Shown here: positions 1 through 7,898 of the stretch, piece by piece
Layout: every line of letters begins with the position of its first letter
How positions within the stretch are numbered: position 1 is the stretch's first letter
Source: Flavobacterium gillisiae
Lineage (GTDB): Bacteria > Bacteroidota > Bacteroidia > Flavobacteriales > Flavobacteriaceae
DNA: 49,434 bases
NCBI RefSeq assembly: GCF_900107635.1
Contig: NZ_FNRD01000017.1
Coordinates: 1 to 49,434 of the forward strand
Reading direction: 5' to 3'
Notes under the pieces: generated by a model
Database searches by the model: none
Told to the model about the DNA's origin: nothing
Seen by the model: the letters and a program-made list of their open reading frames with translations, nothing else
Program-made: the position numbers and the translations under genes

Positions 1-76
1 TCTCAAACATACATACAATTCCGTTAAACAGACTAAAATAATCGATGAACTACACGTTTTAATTTAAAATATAATA

Positions 77-109
77 TTTAACTTACTTTTATGGTAATTT
101 TAAGTTAAA
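77..109. repeat. Inverted repeat in the left-edge intergenic region
   Basis: Nine-base arms (TTTAACTTA at 77-85, TAAGTTAAA at 101-109) are separated by 15 bases. The stretch from 1 to 184 holds no credible gene. The repeat has no clear T-tract on either side, so it could be a weak terminator for a gene to the left or an operator. Its role is unknown. Confidence 0.35.
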
Positions 110-184
110 AGCATAGCGCCGTAAAAGGATTTAATTTTAAAATGGAACCCACGAATTAAATAAAATAGTATCATTCTATTTTTT

Positions 185-220
185 GGACAAAAATAAAAAA
201 CCAAAGTCTGAAGACTTCGG
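185..220 (-). terminator. Intrinsic terminator after the Yip1-like gene
   Basis: The arms CCAAAGTCT (201-209) and AGACTTCGG (212-220) form a 9-bp stem. Its one imperfect pair is A/C on the plus strand but G-U in minus-strand RNA, so the hairpin is complete only in the minus transcript. Going down from 200 the minus strand is T-rich. It lies about 50 bases beyond the stop of the gene at 270-923 and would end the satD-DUF3307-yip1 unit. Confidence 0.7.
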
Positions 221-269
221 CTTGCTAGTTTACTTTAAATTCAAGAATTATAGATAAGAATAATAACTT

Positions 270-923
270 TTAATTGAATAGTTGAAACGGTAAAAATAAA
301 ATCAACATCAAAAATAGTATTAAAATTACGGGTAAAATAAAATTTAAAATAGATTTACCAATAGATAGTTTCTGCACTTCTGATATTCCAATCACACACA
401 ATACTAATGACCAAATCCCCAAAACAATTTCGATAAAAGTAAAGCTATAATAAATAATACTATCAACTAATCCTGAGCTATAAAAACCATTTTCAGATTT
501 AAATATATCGTTACCATAAATTGCAATATGAGGAATAAGTACAAATAAACTTAGGATTGAAGGAAACAATGCATAAGCTAGAATTCTTAATATGGATTGC
601 GTATTTCCTTTTCCATTCATCCACTTACCAGACCAACTTATTAATGCTGCATAAATATAATAGCTAATCCACCCAAAAAGTCCTCCAGCAATGACACCTA
701 TTGCAATTATAGCCCAAATAGAATAATTATCTCCCATGTTTTTACTAGAAGCTCTATCGAAAGATCGAACTATTCCAGCAAGAAATAATAGTATATATAA
801 ATGCTTTTCATATTTGTAATCATTAATGAATCTAAAAGCTTCTCTTGGAGCTAAAATAATTTTCTGAAAGAGATCTTTTTCTGAAATACTCTTTCTATCA
901 GGTCCCATATCAAAATCATTCAT
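270..923 (-). CDS. Yip1-family integral membrane protein
   Basis: This 217-residue protein has a short hydrophilic N-terminus, then a segment reading ILAPREAFRFI that is typical of bacterial Yip1-domain proteins. About five hydrophobic segments follow, at roughly residues 42-52, 66-92, 112-136, 157-180 and 190-213. Bacterial Yip1 proteins are inner-membrane proteins without an agreed function. It starts 40 bases after the stop of the DUF3307 gene on the same strand. I see no TAnnTTTG-type promoter in that gap, so co-transcription with satD and DUF3307 is likely. A terminator follows at 185-220. The family call rests on overall pattern and the N-terminal motif, with no catalytic residues to check. 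Confidence 0.7.
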   Translation of the reverse strand: MNDFDMGPDRKSISEKDLFQKIILAPREAFRFINDYKYEKHLYILLFLAGIVRSFDRASSKNMGDNYSIWAIIAIGVIAGGLFGWISYYIYAALISWSGKWMNGKGNTQSILRILAYALFPSILSLFVLIPHIAIYGNDIFKSENGFYSSGLVDSIIYYSFTFIEIVLGIWSLVLCVIGISEVQKLSIGKSILNFILPVILILFLMLILFLPFQLFN

Positions 924-963
924 ACTTTATAATGTTATTAGTTGTTGAGTTTCTCTATTTAGG

Positions 964-1674
964 TTAAATAAAATATTTATAAACCATAGCGCACAAAATA
1001 CCTAGCCCAAAACTCAATAAAGTTCCTATCAAGATGTATTCAGTAAGCTTGACATCCTTAGATTCTTTAAGGTCGCCAAACCTAAAAATGGATTTGGCTG
1101 CTAATAAAAATCCAATACCTTCCCAAAAATTAATTACCACAAAAAAGAAAATAAACAGCCGTTCCAACATGCCGATATATTTTCCAGCATTATTGGTATC
1201 GTCGTTATTATTTTTACTGATTTGATCGCTCCATTTAGACAGCATTATTTTTAAAACTATCGCACTCACATAAGTAACTGCGACTAAGGCAGTCACTAAG
1301 GCTAGGCTTTTAGTCGAATAAATCACTTGTAGATCGAGTTCGTACGGATAGAAATAGCGTACTACGGCGGCAATCACTGCAAAATGTAATAATTGGTCTG
1401 TGAAGAACCAGATTTTTACCGTTTTCTTTTTTTCGAAATATAATTTGGCACAATCAATGGCAAAATGACTCCCGACAATCACAATTAACGCAAACAAATA
1501 TTCGGTATTAAATTTTGTGATTAATAACAAAAGTGCAAAATGCACTAAAAGATGAAGATAAAGGTATTTTGATTTGATCTTATACTTCTTTTTATCCCGG
1601 ACCCAAGCAGTGGGCTGCAATAAAAAATCGCCGATTAAATGAGCTAAAACAAGCATTAAAGATAACTCTACCAT
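964..1674 (-). CDS. DUF3307 membrane protein
   Basis: This 236-residue polytopic protein matches the DUF3307 family pattern. The N-terminal segment has AHLIGDFLLQP (H12, D16, Q20). Next come HLLVH (H41, H45), SHFAID (H70, D74) and FTDQLLH (D93, H97), then a longer hydrophobic half with further spans near 122-145, 171-193 and 212-234. His and Asp spaced along membrane helices resemble intramembrane metal sites; that is inference, as I know of no assigned biochemical function. Its start overlaps the end of the SatD-family gene by 7 bases, which points to translational coupling. The 40-base gap to the Yip1-like gene suggests a three-gene unit. Base composition is slightly more G+C-rich than the flanks. 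Confidence 0.8.
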   Translation of the reverse strand: MVELSLMLVLAHLIGDFLLQPTAWVRDKKKYKIKSKYLYLHLLVHFALLLLITKFNTEYLFALIVIVGSHFAIDCAKLYFEKKKTVKIWFFTDQLLHFAVIAAVVRYFYPYELDLQVIYSTKSLALVTALVAVTYVSAIVLKIMLSKWSDQISKNNNDDTNNAGKYIGMLERLFIFFFVVINFWEGIGFLLAAKSIFRFGDLKESKDVKLTEYILIGTLLSFGLGILCAMVYKYFI

Positions 1675-2273
1675 TGTTTTTTAATTTCTTGTTTATAATA
1701 CTCCATCACATTTTTTAACTCCTCATACCCTGCTCTATTTAGAGATGCACTTATCGAACTTTGGCTTTTTCTGTTTAAAGCAAGAGCCAGTTCCTTTTGA
1801 TTAATACCTGGGTTTTCTAATGCTTTTTTTATAATTTCGGCTGATGTGTTTGTCCAATTATCGGCAAATAAAACCACTAATTGTAAAATAATTCTAAAGG
1901 TATCGTCAAATGCAGGCCAAGGTGTTTGTAGTGCCAAAGTCTGTTTTTTTAAGCCGTCAAAGCATTCTCCTGAGTTTACAAAAGCAGTACCATTCGATTC
2001 TGTTACCTTGTCAGCAGTATAATCGACAGTACCTACTCCTATTGCCATACGAACATCGAGCGTTTTGTGTTGTTTGATAGCGGCCTTGACTAATAAGGCA
2101 ACTTCTAGTGCATCTGCAGGATTTACGAGCAACTGAAAACTATCCCCTCGGTAGATTTCCCAGTCCTTTGGTTCCTCGCCGTAGTCCTTCAAAGCATCTT
2201 TTAAATCCTCCATCCATAATGCTGAAGCTACTTTTCTGGAGTTAATAATATCACCGGTGATTACTGCCTTCAT
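1668..2273 (-). CDS. SatD-family protein with C-terminal helix-turn-helix
   Basis: This 201-residue soluble protein begins with VITGDIINSRK (D8, S12, R13), the SatD-family hallmark. RGDSFQ follows (G43, D44), then LDVRMAIGVG (R75, G79, G81) and NGTAFVNSGE near 94-103. The order Asp-loop, GD motif, R-x-x-I-G-x-G resembles the metal-binding and core strands of class III nucleotide cyclases; that likeness is my inference from motif spacing. Residues about 141-190 (GINQKELALALNRKSQSSIS region) look like a winged helix-turn-helix, so the protein may bind DNA. SatD was named from an acid-tolerance operon of Streptococcus mutans, and its biochemical role is not settled. Three phased inverted repeats lie just upstream, as would fit autoregulation. 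Confidence 0.8.
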   Translation of the reverse strand: MKAVITGDIINSRKVASALWMEDLKDALKDYGEEPKDWEIYRGDSFQLLVNPADALEVALLVKAAIKQHKTLDVRMAIGVGTVDYTADKVTESNGTAFVNSGECFDGLKKQTLALQTPWPAFDDTFRIILQLVVLFADNWTNTSAEIIKKALENPGINQKELALALNRKSQSSISASLNRAGYEELKNVMEYYKQEIKKQW

Positions 2274-2303
2274 CTCTTTAAATTTTAAGCAAGATACTGA
2301 AAA

Positions 2304-2379
2304 TATCGTTAAATAAGACGATATTTTATATTATCGTTAAATTAAGCGATAATTAAACAAATCGGTGATAGGGACGATA
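2304..2379. promoter_or_regulatory. Triple phased operator upstream of satD
   Basis: Three 20-bp inverted repeats of the form TATCG-N10-CGATA lie at 2304-2323, 2332-2351 and 2360-2379. The third has AATCG as its left arm. Each starts exactly 28 bp after the one before. The first two also share the central TTAAAT, and the first extends to perfect 10-bp arms (2300-2309 and 2318-2327). A -10-like TATCTTG on the minus strand lies near 2289-2296, which would place the -33 region inside the first repeat. The likely ligand is the helix-turn-helix of the adjacent SatD protein, by proximity only. Confidence 0.75.
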
Positions 2380-2424
2380 ATCTGTAAACAACTAGTTACA
2401 TACGGCACAAAATAATCATCCGTA

Positions 2425-2871
2425 TTAAATCTGTACTTTTACCACCACTTTTTTTACTCTTGAACTCTCAGCCGCTTGTATGCAAGGCATGTGCAAATCA
2501 TCAGGAAAAAATACCGTAAACATCCCTGCCTCTATTCTCACCAACGAAGTTTCTCCTTCATAAAAAGTGTAATCTTTATCTAAATCGCTAGTAAGTGATT
2601 TTTGGTTGCTCTTAGTTGTAACTCCCATCAATTCGACACCTTCTATTATATACTGAATATCGATATATTTTGTATGCCCTTCTAACACACAGTCTTTCAT
2701 CTCTTTGGTATCGTACTCCATAACAATAGCAAAAATTTCTTTATTGTCAATTTCATAGGTTCCAGATTCTATTTGGACTAAATCTGTATTTTTAATAAAT
2801 TCAAATCCTTTCGCTAATCTTTCTGTCAAGTTTGCATAAAGGGTATAATTTTCAATTTTATCGATGACCAT
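2425..2871 (-). CDS. YhcH/YjgK/YiaL-family protein (DUF386)
   Basis: At 148 residues this is the normal length for the family of small cupin-fold proteins that includes E. coli YhcH and YiaL. The diagnostic motif is EGHTKYIDIQYIIEG (E64, H66, D71, Q73), followed by FFPDDLHMP with H127. These are the usual metal-site residues of the fold. Family members sit in sialic acid, pentose or galactoside pathways, and some are annotated as beta-galactosidase subunit beta. The true substrate here is unknown because no sugar-catabolic genes are adjacent. It is separated from satD by the operator region and from the next gene by 117 bases, so it is probably monocistronic. Confidence 0.85.
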   Translation of the reverse strand: MVIDKIENYTLYANLTERLAKGFEFIKNTDLVQIESGTYEIDNKEIFAIVMEYDTKEMKDCVLEGHTKYIDIQYIIEGVELMGVTTKSNQKSLTSDLDKDYTFYEGETSLVRIEAGMFTVFFPDDLHMPCIQAAESSRVKKVVVKVQI

Positions 2872-2901
2872 TTTTTTCTATTTAATTACTAAAACAACTT
2901 T

Positions 2902-2909
2902 CAAAAATA
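2902..2909 (-). promoter_or_regulatory. Possible -7 box for the YhcH-family gene
   Basis: The minus strand reads TATTTTTG here, matching the Bacteroidota -7 consensus TAnnTTTG, 31 bases before the start codon at 2871. I see no good TTTG -33 element at the usual 19-base spacing. Confidence 0.45.
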
Positions 2910-2988
2910 GGTAAACTATTCCCATATTTCTTTTAAAAAATTATCGTTTTAACTGATGCTAAAATTATTTTATAAGAAATTGTATTTT

Positions 2989-4185
2989 CTATTTAATTTG
3001 TTTTTGATAATCTAAAATAGTTTCATAATGTCTATTTTTTATAATTATTCGATACATTCCCTTATGTAAAATCATATTTGCAACTTGCTCTTTATTTTCT
3101 ATTTCGATGACGTCAGCAGGTATTCCGTCGTTTTCAAATTCATTAATCCGATAGGCTAAAGCCAATACAGGAAATTCAGTAATAGAATCTTTTTTAATGG
3201 TATATACTTTTCTTTTTCCATCTAAAGTTAACCAACTTGGCCTTCCATTTTCATAAACCGTAACAGGATGAATTATTCTACAATCAGCTCTAGCATCATC
3301 AATACCTCCATTAAATGTCTGATCTTTTGAATTCACCATAATTACACTTGTTTTAGAATTGGCGAGTTTTATGTATGAATTATTCCAAGCTGCGTTTCCT
3401 CTCTCTGAACTAGTAGTCTGATCAATTGTAAATGGATTAATTCCGGTCATTTCAGTTACTCTTGCGGCCATCGCTTTTTCCCAACTTTTAATACCTGGAG
3501 TTCCTTCATTTAGATGATCATAACCACAATGTATCAAAAACTTAGCTTTAGGATTTCCCTTCATCATTTTAGCAATATTTTGAGCTTGCTCCATTTCTCT
3601 GTCCTTTGCGGTCTTCCCTTTTACATATTTATATTCATAGTTGAACAAAGTAAAACCAAGATCTAAGGCTTCTTTTAATAAATTTGCATATTGTGATTCT
3701 TGAATATACAAGCTTCCTCCATCCATAATAGGAAATTTCCTCTTGTTTATCAACGTATCATCTAAGGCTTCGACACCTAAAAAACGATAGCCATTTTTAT
3801 ACAACCCTTTTAATAATGAAGTGGTAAAAACTCTATGGTTCGCATTATTATGTGCTTCGTTAATAATTACAAGACGTTCTTTTTTAGCACGGTTAATAAT
3901 GTAATCTTTAGCATCTTTAGGTTTGAATTGCATAAAATTCAAACTGTCTTTTTTTGAAAGTTCAGGAACACTTCCTCCCTGCTTATCCCACATTTCTAAT
4001 GCTTTTTTATAATTACCGATAGTAGCAAGATTGGTTGCCGCTAGTTGATACTTCCATGGTACAGTATCTATTTCAACTTTTGTATTGATATCTTCAATAA
4101 ATTTGTATGGTTCTTTGTTTTTTTGAGCATGTACTAAAGTGGTAACGCAAAAAAACAGAACCGAAATAACTGATAATTTGTTCAT
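2989..4185 (-). CDS. Secreted ChaN/EreA-like (Tiki superfamily) protein
   Basis: This 398-residue protein has a clear signal peptide (residues 1-20, ending VHA before Q21). Residues 104-117 carry LVIINEAHNNANH (E110, H112, H117), followed by GVEALD (E139) and later IHCGYDH (H219, H224). This arrangement of an N-terminal E-x-H plus two later His and Glu residues is the pattern of the EreA/ChaN/TraB-like Tiki superfamily, whose members include erythromycin esterase, a haem-binding lipoprotein and Tiki-type metalloproteases. It probably acts in the periplasm or at the cell surface as a metal-dependent hydrolase or ligand-binding protein. The substrate cannot be read from the sequence. Residues 50-90 may form a TPR-like helical pair. 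It is a lone gene, divergent from recG. Confidence 0.6.
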   Translation of the reverse strand: MNKLSVISVLFFCVTTLVHAQKNKEPYKFIEDINTKVEIDTVPWKYQLAATNLATIGNYKKALEMWDKQGGSVPELSKKDSLNFMQFKPKDAKDYIINRAKKERLVIINEAHNNANHRVFTTSLLKGLYKNGYRFLGVEALDDTLINKRKFPIMDGGSLYIQESQYANLLKEALDLGFTLFNYEYKYVKGKTAKDREMEQAQNIAKMMKGNPKAKFLIHCGYDHLNEGTPGIKSWEKAMAARVTEMTGINPFTIDQTTSSERGNAAWNNSYIKLANSKTSVIMVNSKDQTFNGGIDDARADCRIIHPVTVYENGRPSWLTLDGKRKVYTIKKDSITEFPVLALAYRINEFENDGIPADVIEIENKEQVANMILHKGMYRIIIKNRHYETILDYQKQIK

Positions 4186-4278
4186 TGTGATTTAAGATTT
4201 AAATATAATTCTTTAAATATACACTTTTTTCTTACATATATTTCAATTATCTCATTTCCTAAATTCCAAACAAAAAAC

Positions 4279-4286
4279 TATCTTCG
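4279..4286 (+). promoter_or_regulatory. Possible -7 box for recG
   Basis: TATCTTCG fits TAnnTTyG, the common flavobacterial -7 variant, 67 bases before the recG start. The same octamer occurs on the minus strand before porQ (29349-29356). Confidence 0.4.
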
Positions 4287-4352
4287 CTTCATAAGAAAAC
4301 AAGCTTGAATTTTGACTAATCAACTTGGAATTTTGAACTTGGAAAACCCTAC

Positions 4353-6458
4353 ATGAACAACCTCCTACTTACTCCTATCGAATACCTAAAAGGCGTTGGT
4401 CCAAATCGGGGCGAACTGTTGCGTAAGGAATTAGGGATTCATAAGTATAAGGATTTAATCAATTTATACCCAAACCGCTATATTGACCGAACTCGTTATT
4501 ACAAAATCAACGAGTTGCAAAACAATGTGGCCGAAGTACAAATTATTGGTAAAATCATCAATATCAAAACTGTCGAATTTGCCAAAGGTAGGAAACGCCT
4601 AGTAGCTACTTTTGTAGACGATACTGGGCAGATGGAATTAGTATGGTTTCAGGGACAAAAATGGGTTCGGGAATCGTTGAAGCTAAACGAAATCAGCGTA
4701 ATATTCGGGAAATGCACTTCGTTTAACGGCGCCTACAATATGGCCCATCCCGAAATTGAAGCGATGAGCGAGCACGAACAAAGTTTGCGTTCTGCGATGC
4801 AGCCAGTGTATCCTTCGACCGAAACCCTGACAAATCGAGGAATTTCAAACCGGGTGATCAATAAATTAATGCAACAGCTTTTTATGGAAACCCAAGCGTT
4901 GTTTACTGAAACCCTGCCGGAATATCTGATGCAGGAATTGCATCTGATTTCTAAAAAAGCCGCCTTATTCAACATTCATTTTCCCAAAAGCGCAGAAGCT
5001 TTGGCTAAAGCCCAATTCCGATTAAAATTTGAAGAATTGTTCTTTATCCAGTTGCAATTAATTACCAAAAATCTGGTTCAAAAACACAAAATAAAGGGAC
5101 ATCCATTTACTAAAGTAGGGGATCTTTTCAATGATTTCTACCAAAACCATCTGCCTTTTCAGCTCACCGGAGCACAAAAAAGGGTGATCAAAGAAATCAG
5201 AACAGACATGGGAACCAATGCCCAAATGAATCGTTTATTGCAAGGCGATGTAGGTTCGGGAAAAACGATTGTCGCTTTTATGAGCATGCTGCTAGCCCTT
5301 GATAATGGCTTTCAGGCCTGCTTGATGGCACCAACAGAAATATTAGCAAATCAGCACTTTATAGGATTATCAGAATTGGCTGAAAAGCTAAATCTGAACA
5401 TAAAACTACTCACAGGATCGAGTAAAACTGCCGCTAGAAGAATCATTCACGAAGAACTAGAAAACGGAAGTTTACAAATATTGATAGGAACACATGCTTT
5501 ATTAGAAGACAAAGTGAAATTTCAAAATTTAGGCTTGGCCGTAATTGATGAGCAACACCGTTTTGGGGTAGAGCAGCGTTCTAAATTGTGGAAGAAAAAC
5601 GAAATTCCGCCACATATTTTGGTAATGACCGCCACTCCTATTCCGCGAACGTTGGCGATGAGTTTGTATGGCGATCTAGATATTTCAGTTATTGACGAAT
5701 TGCCTCCGGGACGAAAACCCATTCAAACCGTGCATCGCTTTGACAGCAATCGCTTAAAAGTTTGGAAATTTATAAGAGATGAAATTGGCTTAGGCCGACA
5801 AATATATATTGTCTATCCGCTGATACAAGAATCGGAAAAAATGGATTTCAAAGATTTAATGGACGGTTATGAAAGCATTTCTCGCGATTTTCCTTTGCCT
5901 GATTATTCCATTTCTATTTTGCACGGAAAGATGAAACCAGCCGATAAAGATGCGGAAATGAAACGCTTTTCGGATGGAAAAACCAATATTATGGTTGCTA
6001 CAACTGTTATTGAAGTTGGGGTAAATGTTCCTAATGCTTCGGTAATGATTATCGAAAGTGCGGAACGTTTTGGGCTGTCGCAATTGCACCAATTGCGCGG
6101 TCGTGTGGGTCGTGGTGCTGATCAAAGTTACTGCATCCTGATGACCAGCCACAAATTAAGTTCGGACAGTAAAACCCGAATGGAAACGATGGTAAGTACT
6201 AATGACGGTTTTGAAATTGCCGAAGTCGACTTGAAGCTACGCGGCCCAGGAAATCTAATGGGAACCCAACAAAGTGGCGTATTAAACCTTCAAATTGCCG
6301 ACATTGTTCGAGACAGAGATATTTTGGCCTTAGCCAGAGAAAAAGCTATTAAAATTCTTAGTGATGATGCTCCACTGCAAAAACCAGAGCATGCTACTTT
6401 AAGAGCGGTTTATATTGAGTTGACAAAAAAGAAAAATATCTGGAATTACATTAGTTGA
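4353..6458 (+). CDS. recG: ATP-dependent DNA helicase RecG
   Basis: At 701 residues this is full length for RecG, which remodels stalled forks and branch-migrates Holliday junctions. The N-terminal wedge/OB-fold region spans about residues 1-230. The helicase core follows with Walker A GDVGSGKT (about 298-305), the DEQH box in VIDEQHRFG (about 397-401), motif III TATPIPRTLAMS, and motif VI QLRGRVGRG with the RecG-specific C-terminal stretch FEIAEVDLKLRGPG. All key residues are present. The gene appears slightly richer in G+C than its neighbours. It stands alone, with a putative promoter at 4279 and a terminator at 6593. Confidence 0.97.
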   Translation: MNNLLLTPIEYLKGVGPNRGELLRKELGIHKYKDLINLYPNRYIDRTRYYKINELQNNVAEVQIIGKIINIKTVEFAKGRKRLVATFVDDTGQMELVWFQGQKWVRESLKLNEISVIFGKCTSFNGAYNMAHPEIEAMSEHEQSLRSAMQPVYPSTETLTNRGISNRVINKLMQQLFMETQALFTETLPEYLMQELHLISKKAALFNIHFPKSAEALAKAQFRLKFEELFFIQLQLITKNLVQKHKIKGHPFTKVGDLFNDFYQNHLPFQLTGAQKRVIKEIRTDMGTNAQMNRLLQGDVGSGKTIVAFMSMLLALDNGFQACLMAPTEILANQHFIGLSELAEKLNLNIKLLTGSSKTAARRIIHEELENGSLQILIGTHALLEDKVKFQNLGLAVIDEQHRFGVEQRSKLWKKNEIPPHILVMTATPIPRTLAMSLYGDLDISVIDELPPGRKPIQTVHRFDSNRLKVWKFIRDEIGLGRQIYIVYPLIQESEKMDFKDLMDGYESISRDFPLPDYSISILHGKMKPADKDAEMKRFSDGKTNIMVATTVIEVGVNVPNASVMIIESAERFGLSQLHQLRGRVGRGADQSYCILMTSHKLSSDSKTRMETMVSTNDGFEIAEVDLKLRGPGNLMGTQQSGVLNLQIADIVRDRDILALAREKAIKILSDDAPLQKPEHATLRAVYIELTKKKNIWNYIS

Positions 6459-6592
6459 TTTTTATAAAATCTTAATTTTATTTTAAAATCCAATTAAACC
6501 TTTAGCCGTTTTTAAGGTCTTATTGTGAAGTTTGAACGGATAGAGAAATTTATTTGTTCCTGTTTTTTACTATTTTAATATTTAGAACAATA

Positions 6593-6629
6593 TCCTAATC
6601 GTCATAAAATGAACGATTAGGAATTTTTA
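6593..6629 (+). terminator. Intrinsic terminator after recG
   Basis: A perfect 10-bp stem, TCCTAATCGT (6593-6602) with ACGATTAGGA (6613-6622), has a 10-base loop and is followed by ATTTTTAT. It lies 135 bases after the recG stop. The rest of the 305-base gap to the efflux operon holds only A+T-rich promoter-like sequence. Confidence 0.8.
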
Positions 6630-6707
6630 TATGTCTTTTCAAAAAAATATTTGTATGTACAACTGTTAAATTAAAACTAAGCTAATATGTATTCCAATTG
6701 TAAAACC

Positions 6708-6715
6708 TAAATTTG
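6708..6715 (+). promoter_or_regulatory. Possible -7 box for the RND efflux operon
   Basis: TAAATTTG matches TAnnTTTG, 48 bases before the adaptor start at 6764. The -33 element is not clear. Confidence 0.4.
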
Positions 6716-6763
6716 TTTGTTAACAAAAATTATTGAAACCTAATCCTACTTTACCACATAAAC

Positions 6764-7822
6764 ATGAAAATAAAATACTTAATTTACGGCTTACTAATTG
6801 TTGGTTTTGGTGCCTTTATCAGCTACCGAATTATCGAAAATAAAGGAGATTCAAAAGCAGACAATGGTAAATCAGGAAAACCAAAAGCGATGCGTTTATC
6901 TGGAATTGTAGTACATCCGGAAACTTTTGATAATAACTTGTCTCTTTCTGGCTCTATAGAGGCCAATGAGCAAGTAGAAATCCGCTCTGAGGTTTCAGGT
7001 ATTGTAGAAAGCATCAATTTTCAAGAAGGAAGCAATGTTAGTAAAGGACAATTACTTTTTAAAGTTAATGACAGAGAATTACGGGCTCAATTGAGTCAAG
7101 CGAATACTAAGGAAAACTTGGCATCCGAAAATGAAAGAAGAGCCAAACTATTATTGCAAAAAGAAGCCATCAGTCAGGAAGAGTATGAAGTTGCCAGAGC
7201 TGAATATGCTTCTATGAAAGCACAAAGTCAGTTGATTAAGGCACAAATAGCTAAAACAGCTGTTAGAGCGCCCTTCTCAGGAAGTATTGGGTTGCGTTCT
7301 ATTTCAGTGGGAACCTACATTACCCCTGCTATTTTAGTTGCTAATTTAGTTAATATCGCAAAGTTGAAAATCACTTTTTCAATTCCTGAAAAATATGCAA
7401 ATCAAATAAAAAATAATACTATCCTAAGTTTTAAAGTGAGTGGCTCTACTGAAAAATATTCGGCTACCATCTATGCAATCGAACCTTCGGTTGAAGTTTC
7501 AACAAGAACTTTACAAGTTCGTGCTATTGCCGAAAATAAAGATGGAAAGTTATTACCTGGTACTTTTGCAGATGTTGAGTTACCGCTTGCTGTCATTAAA
7601 AATGCCATAGTGGTTCCAACACAAGCCGTAATTCCAGTGCAAAATGGAAAAAAAGTTTTTATTTCTGATTTTGGCAAAGCCAAAGAAGTCATGGTCGAAA
7701 CGGCCACAAGAACAGATGCTTCTCTCTTGATTTTATCTGGGTTAAAAGCAGGTGATACCGTAATTACAAGTGGTGTTATGTCTTTAAAAAATGAAACTCC
7801 CGTAAAAGTAATCATCAAATAA
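6764..7822 (+). CDS. RND efflux periplasmic adaptor (membrane fusion protein)
   Basis: At 352 residues this fits the HlyD/AcrA-type adaptor family. An N-terminal hydrophobic anchor (residues 5-24) is followed by the first half of the lipoyl-like domain (EANEQVEIRSEVSGIVESI near 65-83). A short alpha-hairpin (about 105-155) comes next, then the second lipoyl half with VRAPFSGSIGLRSISVGTYI, a beta-barrel domain and a membrane-proximal domain ending in the usual GDTVITSG motif. The adaptor bridges the inner-membrane pump and the outer-membrane channel. The pump gene starts 76 bases later and the TolC gene after that, so all three parts of one pump are together. The substrate is unknown, since no regulator of the tetR type is adjacent. 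Confidence 0.93.
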   Translation: MKIKYLIYGLLIVGFGAFISYRIIENKGDSKADNGKSGKPKAMRLSGIVVHPETFDNNLSLSGSIEANEQVEIRSEVSGIVESINFQEGSNVSKGQLLFKVNDRELRAQLSQANTKENLASENERRAKLLLQKEAISQEEYEVARAEYASMKAQSQLIKAQIAKTAVRAPFSGSIGLRSISVGTYITPAILVANLVNIAKLKITFSIPEKYANQIKNNTILSFKVSGSTEKYSATIYAIEPSVEVSTRTLQVRAIAENKDGKLLPGTFADVELPLAVIKNAIVVPTQAVIPVQNGKKVFISDFGKAKEVMVETATRTDASLLILSGLKAGDTVITSGVMSLKNETPVKVIIK

Positions 7823-7898
7823 TTTAAAGTTACTCGGAATAAGTATACCATTAGTCTACTTCTAGCCCAGTAACGATATTTTATTAATCCCATAAAAA

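Noticed and set aside
2304..2379. CRISPR-like array reading of the phased repeats before satD
   Set aside because: Units are 20-bp palindromes with 8-bp gaps, only three in number and with no cas genes, so operators are the better explanation.
2400..2425. ATACGG/CCGTAT inverted repeat at the end of the YhcH-family gene
   Set aside because: The stem is only 6 bp with a long loop and overlaps the stop codon; too weak to call a terminator.
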